Notes under the pieces: generated by a model
Database searches by the model: none
Seen by the model: the letters and a program-made list of their open reading frames with translations, nothing else
Told to the model about the DNA's origin: nothing
Translations under genes and position numbers: made by a program
Shown here: one piece after another, positions 17,482 through 26,371 of the stretch
Position numbering within the stretch: the stretch's first letter is position 1
How the letters are laid out: every line of letters begins with the position of its first letter
From: Clavibacter californiensis
GTDB lineage: Bacteria > Actinomycetota > Actinomycetes > Actinomycetales > Microbacteriaceae
NCBI RefSeq assembly: GCF_021952865.1
Contig: NZ_CP040793.1
Span: 1 to 64,000 of the forward strand
Direction: 5' to 3'
DNA length: 64,000 nt

Positions 17482-19239
17482 ATGAAGGCTCCGGATTCGA
17501 TCTCACCTGATGCGACCCCGCCGTCTAGGAACATCGCCGGTGCCGTCGCCGTCGTCATGAGCTGGATCGACGAACAATCGTCCGCACCGGTACCGCCGAC
17601 ATGGGTTCCTGGCGCGTCGGCTCGCGAACGTCAGGCTCTCGCGTCCCTGGGTGGTGCCGTTCATTCGTACTGGGCTTCAACCGGACGCACGCCCGAGTGG
17701 ATCAGCGCTTGGGACGACATCCAGGAGTGGCTGACTGACGGTCCGAAGGCCCCCGCCTCGGTTACCTCGGCGATCGCCTTGCTTGCCGCATCGGGTCCCG
17801 ATGCGATCGCACGCCTCTACGACTCGGCCGTGCATGCGGCCGCTCGTCGCCACCTCGGCACCTTCTTCACACCATCAGCCGAGGCTCGATGGATGGTCAA
17901 ACGCTGGACCTCCACCTTCGGATCGCCGGACGCCGTCGTGGATGTCGGAGCAGGGGTGGGGGTCTTCACGGTCGCAGCTCATGAGGCATGGCCCTCAGCC
18001 GAATTGATCCCCATCGACATCAACCCCATAACCCTGGGGCTTGTCGCCCTGCTCGCTTCCCCGAGCCTCAATGAGCGTGTGCGCCCTGTCCAAGCCGACT
18101 TCGCCGCCTGGTCGCATGAGAGCTTCGGAGACGTCGAGGGGAGGAGGCTCATCCTCGGGAATCCTCCGTACACCCGCCTTCAGCTGATCCCACCCGCTCA
18201 ACGCGCACTGCTTCTCGCGGCTGCCGGCGGCCTGTGCACCGCCCGCGCTTCACTGTCAGCCCTCATGCTCGGGACCTCGTTGACGATGATCGGAGAGCAC
18301 GACGGCGTATGCCTGCTGCTACCCGCCCAATGGTTGGAGTCGGACTACGCCGAGGGCCTCCGTGAGTGGCTGTGGGCACGAACGGACCGTCGAGTTGAGT
18401 TGCACCTCTTCGAGTCGCAGCTGTTCGCCGATGCCCAGATCGATGCGGTGAGTCTTCTCGTCGGCCCTGCGCAGCCCACACGCCAACCTCTGGTCCTCGG
18501 CATGGCGACCTCGACGAAGAGAGCCGTCGCGTCCCGCGTGCGGGAAGTCGATCGCGCCGATCAGGCGGAACCGCCAGCCAACTGGAGGCACCTGTTCGCT
18601 CGAGACACCAGCGAGCCCGCGCGAGCAGGCCAACCTCTCTCGGTACTCGCAACGATTCGACGAGGGACCGCCACGGGGGCGAACGCCTTCTTCACGCTCT
18701 CGCCGGAGGAGGTGGAGCGGTGGGACCTGCCTGCCTCGTCCCTTCGACACTTCATCCAGCGAACGCGAGATCACACCCTGTCCGTCACGACTCAGGACCT
18801 CGAGGCTCTCGGCCCGCGCAGCAAGCGGTTCATGCTGGTGATCGACAGGTCAGCCATGTTGGACGCGCATCTCCGCCACTATCTCCGCCACGGCATCCGC
18901 AACGGCGTCCATGCCAGGGTGCTCACGCGGACACGTGGCGTCTGGTTCGCGCTCGGGTCAGAGGCCTCCGCGCCTGATGTGATCGTCTCCGCGTCTGCAC
19001 GACAAGGGTTCACCCTGTTGGAGAACCAGGCGGGAGCGGTCATCGCGAACAACTTGTACGGCCTTCGATGGCACGCCACGACGCCCCTGGAGGTCCGCGA
19101 TGCGGTGCTGCGCTGGCTCCGCTCACCTGACGGTCAGGTCGCGCTCCTAGCGGTCGCGCGTCATCAAGCTGATGGCTTGCGCAAGCTCGAGGTGAGCGCA
19201 TTGGCGCGCCTGACGATCCCGGACAGCGTCACCACCTAG
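17482..19239 (+). CDS. N6-adenine DNA methyltransferase (class I, NPPY)
   Basis: 585 residues. The GTFFTPSAEARWMV segment (about 126-140) is typical of Type I and Eco57I-like methylases. The SAM-binding motif I is VVDVGAGVGVFTVA near residue 151, and the catalytic motif IV is LGNPPYTRLQL near residue 226. The C-terminal 300 residues would form target recognition. It should methylate adenine in host DNA. It is the first gene of an operon with a GHKL kinase, a receiver-like protein and a PIN-like nuclease. There is no conventional restriction endonuclease gene, so the partners may supply that role. A 63-base gap with a GCC/GGC hairpin precedes the next gene. Confidence 0.88.
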   Translation: MKAPDSISPDATPPSRNIAGAVAVVMSWIDEQSSAPVPPTWVPGASARERQALASLGGAVHSYWASTGRTPEWISAWDDIQEWLTDGPKAPASVTSAIALLAASGPDAIARLYDSAVHAAARRHLGTFFTPSAEARWMVKRWTSTFGSPDAVVDVGAGVGVFTVAAHEAWPSAELIPIDINPITLGLVALLASPSLNERVRPVQADFAAWSHESFGDVEGRRLILGNPPYTRLQLIPPAQRALLLAAAGGLCTARASLSALMLGTSLTMIGEHDGVCLLLPAQWLESDYAEGLREWLWARTDRRVELHLFESQLFADAQIDAVSLLVGPAQPTRQPLVLGMATSTKRAVASRVREVDRADQAEPPANWRHLFARDTSEPARAGQPLSVLATIRRGTATGANAFFTLSPEEVERWDLPASSLRHFIQRTRDHTLSVTTQDLEALGPRSKRFMLVIDRSAMLDAHLRHYLRHGIRNGVHARVLTRTRGVWFALGSEASAPDVIVSASARQGFTLLENQAGAVIANNLYGLRWHATTPLEVRDAVLRWLRSPDGQVALLAVARHQADGLRKLEVSALARLTIPDSVTT

Positions 19240-19302
19240 TTCCCGCGCCGTCGCCTGAGCACACGGCGACGCTCGCCGGCTCTGGTCTCCTAAGCTGAAG
19301 CC

Positions 19303-21717
19303 GTGCCGACTGATGAAGGACGCGACGACAAGGTGCTCGGCTTCGCGGTCGACACCCACCTGCTCCGCGAGCTCGGCGAACTGCTGGTAGGGCGCGACAG
19401 CACGGCGATCCTGGAGCTGGTCAAGAACGGGTACGACGCCGATGCCTCACGCGTGCGCATCACCGCCACCGATCTCGCGGACCCGGCGGCCGCCGAACTT
19501 ATCGTCGACGACGACGGCAACGGCATGACGCTGCAACGGTTCCGTGAGGCGTTTCTCCGGATCGCAGGCCGTTCAAAGGAACAAGGGCCGCGCGAGTCAC
19601 CACGGAAGAGCCGCGCGTACACCGGACAGAAGGGCATCGGCCGGCTGGCGAGCCAGAAGCTGGCTCACGAGCTGGAGGTGTTCAGCGTGCCGGACCAACG
19701 GGTTAAGGACAACGAGGGCCCCGGGGTCAGATCCCGCATCGACTGGGCGGTCATCGATCAGCAAGCCGACCTCAACAACCTGGAACGCGGGCTCGAGGTC
19801 CAGCCCGTCTTCACGGCGCCGGTGAACCGACAGCCTGGCACGAAGCTCACACTCCGACGGCTGAAGCGAGAGTGGACAGACTCGGAGATCTCCACGTTCG
19901 TCAACGAACTGCAGTCTGCGCAACCGCCCAAGTACCTGACCGCCGGCACACCAGAAGCCCTCGGTCTCAGCGCGGAGCCGCTGTTCGGAGAGCCGCTTGT
20001 GCGGACGTCGAGCGACGCCGACCGGACTTTCGATATCGAGTTCGAGGGTGATCTTAAGACCGGTGATGATCTCTGGTCTGTCGCCGCCGAGAAGTTCGAC
20101 TGGTGCATAGAGATCGATGTCCGCGACAGTCGTGTCCGCTATCGCGTGTCGCCCACCGTGAGACTGGAGCGATCAAACCCCGAGGTCCACGTCTACAACT
20201 TCGAGGCGGACGCACCTGCAGATCTGGCGTTCCAGGCGAGGATATTCTTTATGCCGGCTGCCACGGCGCGGAGAGGCCCCCTACAGGGCTTCACCCGGGC
20301 GACGAGCGGAGTCCGTATTTACCAAGAGGGGTTCCGGGTCCTCCCATACGGCGAGCTGGGAAACGATTGGCTCGCCCTCGACCGCGAGTATCGGACCGGG
20401 CAGCGCTTCTACACGATCCATCTGGACGACTCGGTCAGCGACCCCATCGAGCAGGACAAGACAGAGGCGCTGTCCGGGGCGAGCAACGCCAACTACTACG
20501 GCGCGGTCTTCCTGACCACCGCAGGCGCTCCGCATCTCGAGAGCATCGTCAATCGCGAGGGCTTTGTACCGTCCCACACCTTCGACGCGATCACCCGAAT
20601 TGTCACGAACGGCGTCAGGCTCAGCGTGCGCGTTCGGCGAGCGGTGAGCGTCGAGGCCAAGAGACGCGCAGCCGATGGCGTCCCGCGCCAGGATGCTGAG
20701 GACAGCGAGGGCGCACCGGACGACCAGCAGGCCACGAGGCAGAAGGAGGACGGCCCGTCGTCGACGGTGGCGACCGGGGTCGCCTCGACACGACCGCCGG
20801 CCCAAGATCGCGCTGGCTACGAGCTGCTGTCTCCCCACCCCGTCGCAGAGCCGGCGAGGGACCGAATCGAGAACGCCGTCACGGCCGCCGCGGAGATCCG
20901 CAGACGCGGGGACGCCGTCCCGGAACCGGCTGCCATTGCGGCTGTGGCGGACGGCCTCGACGCAGCTACGGCGGCACTCGATGAACTGGAGTCCATCCAG
21001 TCAGAACTTCGGACTCTCGCCAGCGTCGGCCTGCAGCTCGGCGCCTTCGTCCACGACATCAACGGCATGCTCTCATCCACTCGCTCAACGCGAGCCTTGC
21101 TCAGCAGGCTCGCGGAGTCGTTTACCGGGGAGTCGAGATCCGACCTGCGGATCATCCTGAAGTCCGTCGAAGAGCTCGCTCACACACTGGCACGGCAGAG
21201 TTCCTACCTCACCGACGTCCTTAGCAGCGACCCCCGTCGGCGTCGATCTCGCTTGTATGTCGCCGAGCGGGTTGCTGCGGTCCTGGCTTTCCTCGAACAG
21301 CGGGTGAACGACCGCGGGATCACGGTGGACGTGCGAGTGGACGAGACGCTTCGCACCCCTCCCATGTTCCCAGCGGAGCTGACCGCTCTCCTGACCAACA
21401 TCCTGACCAACGCCGTCAAGAACGCGGAAGACAAAGGTCACATCCTCGTGGACGCACGCCGCGATGGATCCGGCAACCCTGTCATCGTCGTCGCCAACGA
21501 CGGAGTGGCCGTGGACCTAGATGACGCGGAGAAGTGGTTCCGCCCGTTCGAGACGACCACGACCGTCGTCGACGAGATGCTGGGCCAGGGCCTAGGCCTT
21601 GGCCTGCCGATCGTCCGTGCCATTGCCGACGACTACGACAGCGACGTCCGATTCATCAGGCCGCCCTCCGATTTCGCGACGGCCATCCAAGTGTGGCTCA
21701 AAGAGAAAGAACGGTGA
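19303..21717 (+). CDS. Double-GHKL ATPase / histidine kinase
   Basis: 804 residues from a GTG. The N-terminal ATPase module is HSP90/MutL/MORC-like: N-box ELVKNGYDADA near residue 40, DDDGNGM near 70, and QKGIGRLASQKL near 110, followed by an S5-like region. The C-terminal module is a classic histidine kinase: a phospho-acceptor helix with FVHDINGML near 583, then N-box NILTNAVKNAED near 700, WFRPFET, and GQGLGLGLPIVR near 765. No membrane segment is seen, so it is cytosolic. MORC-type GHKL proteins occur in restriction-modification neighbourhoods. Here the kinase half could signal to the receiver-like protein encoded next. Confidence 0.82.
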   Translation: MPTDEGRDDKVLGFAVDTHLLRELGELLVGRDSTAILELVKNGYDADASRVRITATDLADPAAAELIVDDDGNGMTLQRFREAFLRIAGRSKEQGPRESPRKSRAYTGQKGIGRLASQKLAHELEVFSVPDQRVKDNEGPGVRSRIDWAVIDQQADLNNLERGLEVQPVFTAPVNRQPGTKLTLRRLKREWTDSEISTFVNELQSAQPPKYLTAGTPEALGLSAEPLFGEPLVRTSSDADRTFDIEFEGDLKTGDDLWSVAAEKFDWCIEIDVRDSRVRYRVSPTVRLERSNPEVHVYNFEADAPADLAFQARIFFMPAATARRGPLQGFTRATSGVRIYQEGFRVLPYGELGNDWLALDREYRTGQRFYTIHLDDSVSDPIEQDKTEALSGASNANYYGAVFLTTAGAPHLESIVNREGFVPSHTFDAITRIVTNGVRLSVRVRRAVSVEAKRRAADGVPRQDAEDSEGAPDDQQATRQKEDGPSSTVATGVASTRPPAQDRAGYELLSPHPVAEPARDRIENAVTAAAEIRRRGDAVPEPAAIAAVADGLDAATAALDELESIQSELRTLASVGLQLGAFVHDINGMLSSTRSTRALLSRLAESFTGESRSDLRIILKSVEELAHTLARQSSYLTDVLSSDPRRRRSRLYVAERVAAVLAFLEQRVNDRGITVDVRVDETLRTPPMFPAELTALLTNILTNAVKNAEDKGHILVDARRDGSGNPVIVVANDGVAVDLDDAEKWFRPFETTTTVVDEMLGQGLGLGLPIVRAIADDYDSDVRFIRPPSDFATAIQVWLKEKER

Positions 21718-21719
21718 CG

Positions 21720-22844
21720 ATGTCAGCGCCCAAGATCCTCATCGTCGATGACCAAGACCAGGGAACATTCGCCCGCGACCTGACGCTGGGCGGGACCGAC
21801 GCGACGCACGTACGCCCAAGCGAGCTGACGGCCACCATGCTCCACGACGCATCGTTAGTCATCATCGACGAGTTCCTCGAGGACTGGCCTGAGCGGGACG
21901 CGATGAGAGACAGCGCCGCTCTCTACGTCCGCGATGGGGTCGCCCTCTCCGCGCTGTTACGAGCCGAGCTCGAGGAACGCGGACCCGGCGTGGGACAGAG
22001 CACACCGTCACGAACCGCGATCGTCCTTCGAACCGGGCACCTCGGCGAGTTGGCAGGAGGACTGCCGCGTCACATCTGGTCGGTCGCAGTAGCAGGGCGG
22101 TACGACCTCGAGTGGGTCAGTCAGAAGGGGAACGACGAACGGACCGAGTGGTTCGCGGCAATTGCCCACGCCGCAGCCTCCTTGCCGTCGGAGTGGAATC
22201 CTCTCGAGAACGCCCCGCAGCGCGCCTGGCTCGGTCTCGGGGATCACCCGTGGAGCGATCGTGCGCTCGCACAGGTCGAGCAGTGCCGGCCGCCGTGGTC
22301 GACCTTGTCGGCCACGTCGTCGGGGCGGGTGTGGCTCGCGTGGTTCCTGCAGCGCATCGTGCCCTTCCCCACCTTCCTCCTCGACGACAAGCGCGCGGCC
22401 GCTCAACTCGGCTTGACCGCTCATGGACTCGAGCAGGCTCTCGACGGACCGTTGTCTTCCGGTTTGGAGGCAACCCGGTACACCGGCCAACTCAGCGACT
22501 TCGACGGACGACGCTGGTGGCGAGCAGGCATAGCCGCTCTGCGCGAGGCGCTCCTCGAGGAGACGGGTACGAGAGGCCTCATAAGCGTCGCGGCGGCCCT
22601 CTCCGCTCGTCATGGCTCCCCGTTGGAAGAGCTCGCGATGAAGGCACCGGTCTTCACGATCGATTCAACATACAAGACGGCGGCCCGCCCGATCGAGGCC
22701 GTGGATGCAGTCCGTCTCCAACCAGATGAATGGCCGGTGTACGCCGACGATCCTTGGCTCGCGGTCGAAGATGTCGACGACGATGATCTCAGCCGCTTGA
22801 TCGTCATCGACGATCGGGATGTCGTGAGCGAAGATGCCGAGTAA
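21720..22844 (+). CDS. Receiver-like protein partner of the GHKL kinase
   Basis: 374 residues from the ATG at 21720, 2 bases after the kinase stop; a GTG at 21714 is possible. The first 60 residues look like a response-regulator receiver: KILIVDDQ gives the acidic pair Asp10-Asp11, and LVIIDEFL gives a candidate phospho-acceptor Asp50. The switch Thr and Lys are less clear (TAIVLRTGHLGEL), and the spacing is unusual. The C-terminal 230 residues match nothing I know and carry no obvious DNA-binding helix-turn-helix. It overlaps the PIN-like gene by 11 bases. Confidence 0.65.
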   Translation: MSAPKILIVDDQDQGTFARDLTLGGTDATHVRPSELTATMLHDASLVIIDEFLEDWPERDAMRDSAALYVRDGVALSALLRAELEERGPGVGQSTPSRTAIVLRTGHLGELAGGLPRHIWSVAVAGRYDLEWVSQKGNDERTEWFAAIAHAAASLPSEWNPLENAPQRAWLGLGDHPWSDRALAQVEQCRPPWSTLSATSSGRVWLAWFLQRIVPFPTFLLDDKRAAAQLGLTAHGLEQALDGPLSSGLEATRYTGQLSDFDGRRWWRAGIAALREALLEETGTRGLISVAAALSARHGSPLEELAMKAPVFTIDSTYKTAARPIEAVDAVRLQPDEWPVYADDPWLAVEDVDDDDLSRLIVIDDRDVVSEDAE

Positions 22845-23448
22845 GCCACGACTGGGCGGACACGTCATGGATACGGGTCCGCTGTTCTGCCTAGGTGCGT
22901 CGACACTCATTGCCGAGCTGTATGACAGCCACTACAGGGACGATGCCGTAGTCGTCGCTGCCGTCAAGCACGAGGTGCAGCGGAATGCGGAAAGGCGCGT
23001 GCCGCCGGGTGACCCCGCACGCAAAGGGTTCGTGACGCAGGCCGCCAAGGCGAGTCAACGCCGCTATGCATTGCTACTCGCTCGAGCCGTCCCCCGGCCG
23101 GAGCCAACTCCCCAGGCGTTAACCGACATAGAAGCGCACCTTCTCCAGTTGGCGCTCAATAAGAGCAGGAACGGGCGGGTGCATCCCGACGCCAACCGGG
23201 GGGAAGCCGAGTCCCTATACGAGGCAGAGTTCCATGGAACGACGTTGATCGCCAACGAAGATGACGCAGTCAGAGTGGCCAAGGCGCGGAGGAACGCACC
23301 TGTGGAGAACTTCGTCGACGTGGTACGGCGACTTCGGCACGAACGTCACACGGTGAGCCCCCAGCAATTGGTCAACGAGTTAACCAGGTTAACGAGGCAG
23401 GGCATCGACATAGGCGACACGGTGACAGGGGTCACCGACCTCGTCTAG
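22834..23448 (+). CDS. PIN-like nuclease
   Basis: 204 residues. The acidic residues of a PIN fold occur in order and with sensible spacing: Asp13 in VMDTGPL, Glu47 in KHEVQ, Glu124 in NRGEAESL, and Asp143-Asp144 in ANEDDAVRVAK. PIN domains are metal-dependent RNases or DNases, as in VapC toxins. There is no adjacent antitoxin; instead it is translationally coupled to the receiver-like gene by an 11-base overlap. I infer that it is the effector of the four-gene operon, possibly held in check until the kinase-receiver pair is triggered. Confidence 0.68.
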   Translation: MPSKPRLGGHVMDTGPLFCLGASTLIAELYDSHYRDDAVVVAAVKHEVQRNAERRVPPGDPARKGFVTQAAKASQRRYALLLARAVPRPEPTPQALTDIEAHLLQLALNKSRNGRVHPDANRGEAESLYEAEFHGTTLIANEDDAVRVAKARRNAPVENFVDVVRRLRHERHTVSPQQLVNELTRLTRQGIDIGDTVTGVTDLV

Positions 23449-23542
23449 CCGGCCGCCGAGGTGGCAAAAGCAAGGTCAAGCCGGATGCGAACCCTCTAGG
23501 CGAGAGCCGGTCCGTTCGACGGCCCCTTTCAGTGCGCTCTGG

Positions 23543-23570
23543 GCCGCTAATAATATTTATTATGTCCGGT
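23543..23570 (+). other. dif-like XerC/XerD recombination site A
   Basis: The half-sites GGCCGCTAAT and TTATGTCCGGT flank an AT-rich centre (AATATTTA). This closely follows the actinobacterial dif pattern CCGATAAT, 6 bases, TTATGTC, with the centre 1-2 bases longer. It lies 95 bases after the PIN-like gene and supplies the stop codon of the opposing gene. Confidence 0.6.
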
Positions 23571-24062
23571 CATGCCTGCGCGAGACCGCTGCGGTGATCC
23601 AGATACCACGTTCCCGGAACGGGCGCGGGCTCTCCTCGAGGGCGATGTCGCGGGAGATGCTCCGCGTCGACGCCCACCACACAGCCGGCGCAACCGAGCG
23701 CCAAGCGTCGGAGCTCCGGGGCGGGGGAGTCCACTTGTCACGGTCGGCGAGGTACTCGGTCAGTGCCGCGAACGCGGCGTCGATCTCGACGGATCCGGTC
23801 GGTGCCGGCGGACCGTGAACACGCCGGCGCCGAGCCGGGCACCGCCGCGGCGGTACGTCGACGTGTAGTCGTCGAGAGTCTGCAGGACACCGAACCGCCA
23901 TCCAGCCGTCGGCGGCTGACCGTCGGGGACGAGCTCGGCAGCGTCCCGGGAATTGCCTGCGGCCGTATGCAGGACGCCGAAGGAGCACACACGGACAGCC
24001 GGCACGTCTCCGGCGAGACGGATCATCTCCGACACCGGGACCACCTCACCCTGGAACTCCAT
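23560..24062 (-). pseudogene. Frameshifted gene downstream of HicB-like gene
   Basis: It starts at the ATG at 24062 with an excellent AGGAGGTG ribosome site. The first ~85 residues (MEFQGEVVPVSEMIRL to GAGVFTV) read in one frame. A shift near 23.81 kb moves the sensible sequence to another frame (TGSVEIDAAFAALTEYLADRDKW to the end at 23560). Joined, it would be about 165 residues. I do not recognise the family. It follows the HicB-like gene by 4 bases, so the two were an operon. Either a real decay or a sequencing error. Confidence 0.6.
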
Positions 24063-24066
24063 GCGA

Positions 24067-24342
24067 TCACCACCTCCTGCCCCACCCCCGCCTGACACCA
24101 GGACCGACCTGCGCGAGCGGCTCTCGCCCGGGCAAGCCTTCCACCTGAACACTGGACAACCGACGCACGGTGCCGATACGAACACGCTCGAGCGGGACGT
24201 CGAGGAGGAGTGCCGCGCACTCACGAGCCATGAGGCGGATCTCCGACACTGAGCGGGCTTGCGTGACAGCGCTCAACGCGGGGATGACGACGATCCAGTA
24301 GCGACTCTCGCGGTAGACGTACACGTGCAGCAGGAGCGGCAT
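24067..24342 (-). CDS. HicB-like antitoxin-type protein
   Basis: 91 residues from the ATG at 24342, preceded by AGGGAGAGC. The stretch YWIVVIPALSAVTQARSVSEI matches the HicB pattern (Y-W-V-V-x-P-x-L-x-G-V-x-T-x-x-x-T-x-x-E), and the ALLLDVPLERV segment is the usual end of that fold. HicB proteins neutralise the HicA mRNA interferase. No HicA is seen beside it; the downstream gene is unrelated and frameshifted, so this is a solitary HicB or part of a variant pair. Confidence 0.6.
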   Translation of the reverse strand: MPLLLHVYVYRESRYWIVVIPALSAVTQARSVSEIRLMARECAALLLDVPLERVRIGTVRRLSSVQVEGLPGREPLAQVGPGVRRGWGRRW

Positions 24343-24471
24343 CGCTCTCCCTTGCCAGACTCCAGGCATCGCCCGAAGAGAGCACCCTACCTCCGCGCAC
24401 ACCCCCGATGACAGCCCCGGACGATGTGGACGACGGCAACGAGTTTCAGTCCACCTTGGCACCATCAATGC

Positions 24472-25086
24472 ATGGGACGAGCCAGCCGCGCCAAGAAGGA
24501 TCCCGCTCGGCAGGAACGCGCAGCGTCTCAGCTCGCGCACGCACGTGAGACGCAGCGGCGCTGGCACGAATCAGCGGCAAACGACCGAGCGCGTCCGCCT
24601 GCCGAGCGACTGAAGCATCTCCTCGCGTCCGCTCACGATGACCTGCACACCCATCGCCCCGAGATCTGGGAGGTACACGAGGCGCTCACCGCACTCGGCT
24701 GGGAGATCGCGGAAGCCACGTGGGACGACATCATCTGGGACGCTCCCGCCGCCGCCGACTTCGGCAACTGGGTGGATGACCCCAACTCCGACATCAATGA
24801 GGCGACGGCGTGGGTGATCGTCGACGCGCTCTTTGACCGCCCGCTGTACCACCTCGGCCTTCCCTGTCTCGACGACAGTCCAGTCGCCACGGAGATGTAC
24901 TTCCTCGACCGGCACCGCTTGCTCTCGGCAGCAGAACAGGCCATGGCCCTGTGCCCAGGGGACGACCTCCGCCCCCTCTGGGCGGCCTTCCCCGATGCCC
25001 TCACCGCGAAGCAGTCGGAGACATGCGACCGAGGGATACAGGTCGCGGTCGGCGCGGTCCGTCAACTGACCATGCCTCCCCGCTGA
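24472..25086 (+). CDS. Hypothetical protein
   Basis: 204 residues from the ATG at 24472; no ribosome site is clear, so it may be leaderless. It has a basic N-terminus (GRASRAKKDPARQERAA), then an acidic, Trp-rich middle (WDDIIWDAPAAADFGNWVDDP) with no membrane segments. I do not recognise the family. Codon use is like the GC-rich neighbours. Confidence 0.6.
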   Translation: MGRASRAKKDPARQERAASQLAHARETQRRWHESAANDRARPPAERLKHLLASAHDDLHTHRPEIWEVHEALTALGWEIAEATWDDIIWDAPAAADFGNWVDDPNSDINEATAWVIVDALFDRPLYHLGLPCLDDSPVATEMYFLDRHRLLSAAEQAMALCPGDDLRPLWAAFPDALTAKQSETCDRGIQVAVGAVRQLTMPPR

Positions 25087-25245
25087 CGAACCGCACGCGG
25101 CCCGTCACGTCCTACCTGTCCCGCACCTGACGAGGATCACCCCGAGCTGGGCACCTCCTTGCGGGCCACAGTTGCGGGATCCCACGTCCGCGGTGCTCCG
25201 CGGCGACTTCCGACCACTCGCGGGACGTCCCACACCCAATGCGAA

Positions 25246-25271
25246 AGGGGCCGCCCTCACGGGTGGCCCCT
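25246..25271 (-). terminator. Rho-independent-like hairpin after the AbrB-like gene
   Basis: AGGGGCCGCCC pairs with GGGTGGCCCCT around a TCAC loop; on the minus strand it is followed by TTTCGC. It lies 16 bases past the stop of the minus-strand gene. Confidence 0.55.
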
Positions 25272-25286
25272 AGACGCAGTGAGTTC

Positions 25287-25550
25287 TCAGACGGCGGCAG
25301 AACCCTCCTCGGAGCGGCTGCGGCGGGTCCGCGTGCGGACCGCTCCACGTTCAAGATCCCCAGCAGCCGCTTCCAGTTGCTCGACAGCCTGATGGTTCGA
25401 GAGCAGCGCTCGCTCGTAGTCAGAGATGGTCGTGACTGGTTCAAGCACGACCGTGCCATGAGGACTCCGCGACACCCGGTAGTCGCGGTTGGCCTCGAGG
25501 AGCTTGCCGAGGCTGACTCGCCTGCGGTCGTCAGTGTGTACAAGGGTCAT
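25287..25550 (-). CDS. AbrB-like putative antitoxin
   Basis: 87 residues from the ATG at 25550 with an AAGGAGA ribosome site. The N-terminal RRRVSLGKLLEANRDY followed by TVVLEPV has the swapped-hairpin AbrB/MazE look (R-x-x-L-x-K, then a strand ending V-L-x-P). The C-terminus is a charged tail. It is divergent from a small RelE-like gene with a perfect palindrome between them, which suggests an antitoxin that represses both. Confidence 0.55.
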   Translation of the reverse strand: MTLVHTDDRRRVSLGKLLEANRDYRVSRSPHGTVVLEPVTTISDYERALLSNHQAVEQLEAAAGDLERGAVRTRTRRSRSEEGSAAV

Positions 25551-25563
25551 GGTGTCTCCTTCT

Positions 25564-25575
25564 GCACTTAAGTGC
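25564..25575. promoter_or_regulatory. Palindromic operator between divergent TA-like genes
   Basis: A perfect 12-base palindrome, GCACTTAAGTGC, lies 14 bases upstream of the AbrB-like gene and 86 bases upstream of the divergent toxin-like gene. It is a plausible autoregulatory operator. Confidence 0.45.
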
Positions 25576-25660
25576 TTGAGACCAATACTAGTCGAAAGTG
25601 GGGCATGCCGGCAATTGGGGTTCCAGCCGTCCTGCCCCATTCATATGGTAAGCTATCAGG

Positions 25661-25918
25661 ATGGACACAGCTTTCACCGCGCATGCAGAAGATGTAGAAC
25701 GCCAGCTCACGGACTACGAGTACGACCGGCTCTGGTCCGTGCTTGAGAAGGTGATGGTTGACCCGGAGGAGGCCAAGCACGCCGGATGGACGAGCTTCAT
25801 CTCCTCTAAGAGCTGGTGGGCCTCGAAGATCCCCGGCACCAGCTACACCGTGTTCTGGCTCGTCGATGCAGGAGGAACCCTCATGGTTGTCCACATCCTG
25901 GAGGACACCGGCTTCTGA
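25661..25918 (+). CDS. Putative RelE/ParE-like toxin
   Basis: 85 residues. The C-terminal SYTVFWLVDAGGTLMVVHILE resembles the last strands of RelE/ParE toxins, but the catalytic basic residues are not obvious. The size and the divergent AbrB-like partner support a toxin-antitoxin reading; the family assignment is tentative. Confidence 0.45.
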   Translation: MDTAFTAHAEDVERQLTDYEYDRLWSVLEKVMVDPEEAKHAGWTSFISSKSWWASKIPGTSYTVFWLVDAGGTLMVVHILEDTGF

Positions 25919-26078
25919 CAGGGGAAGCGCTCATTCGATCCATTGAGATCAGATGGAGCGTCACCTCCCGGCGAGCCTGCACCTGTCGCCAGCGGTGACT
26001 CACCCGCGGACCGGTTCCATGGCGCGCTCGTTCGCTGGATACGCTCTAGCTCATAGGCGACATGCAGGACAGGAGAGC

Positions 26079-26348
26079 ATGGCCATGGCGGAACTGACGC
26101 AAGCTGAGTTCGAGCGCATCGTGCACGAGGAGGCGGTGGGCATCTCCCGACTCGAGAGCGTGTCGGTGCGTGGTTGGGGAGTCACCGTCCGTATTCGCGC
26201 ACGCCGCGTCCCCTGGGACGCATCCGTGCACTTCGATCCGACCACTGCGCACGCCACGATCACGTCCATGTACATAGGCGCAGTCGTGCCGCGGATCCTC
26301 GCCGACAACGTTCGCCAACGAATGCTCGCCGTACTCGCCCTCGCCTGA
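26079..26348 (+). CDS. Small hypothetical protein
   Basis: 89 residues from the ATG at 26079, which has AGGAGAGC just upstream. The alternation RGWGVTVRIRARRVPWDASVHFDPTTAHATI suggests a small beta-sheet domain, followed by a helix (VPRILADNVRQRML). No family recognised. It lies 23 bases from the end of the convergent resolvase pseudogene. Confidence 0.5.
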   Translation: MAMAELTQAEFERIVHEEAVGISRLESVSVRGWGVTVRIRARRVPWDASVHFDPTTAHATITSMYIGAVVPRILADNVRQRMLAVLALA

Positions 26349-26371
26349 ACCGAGCCCGTCCACTCCAGCAC

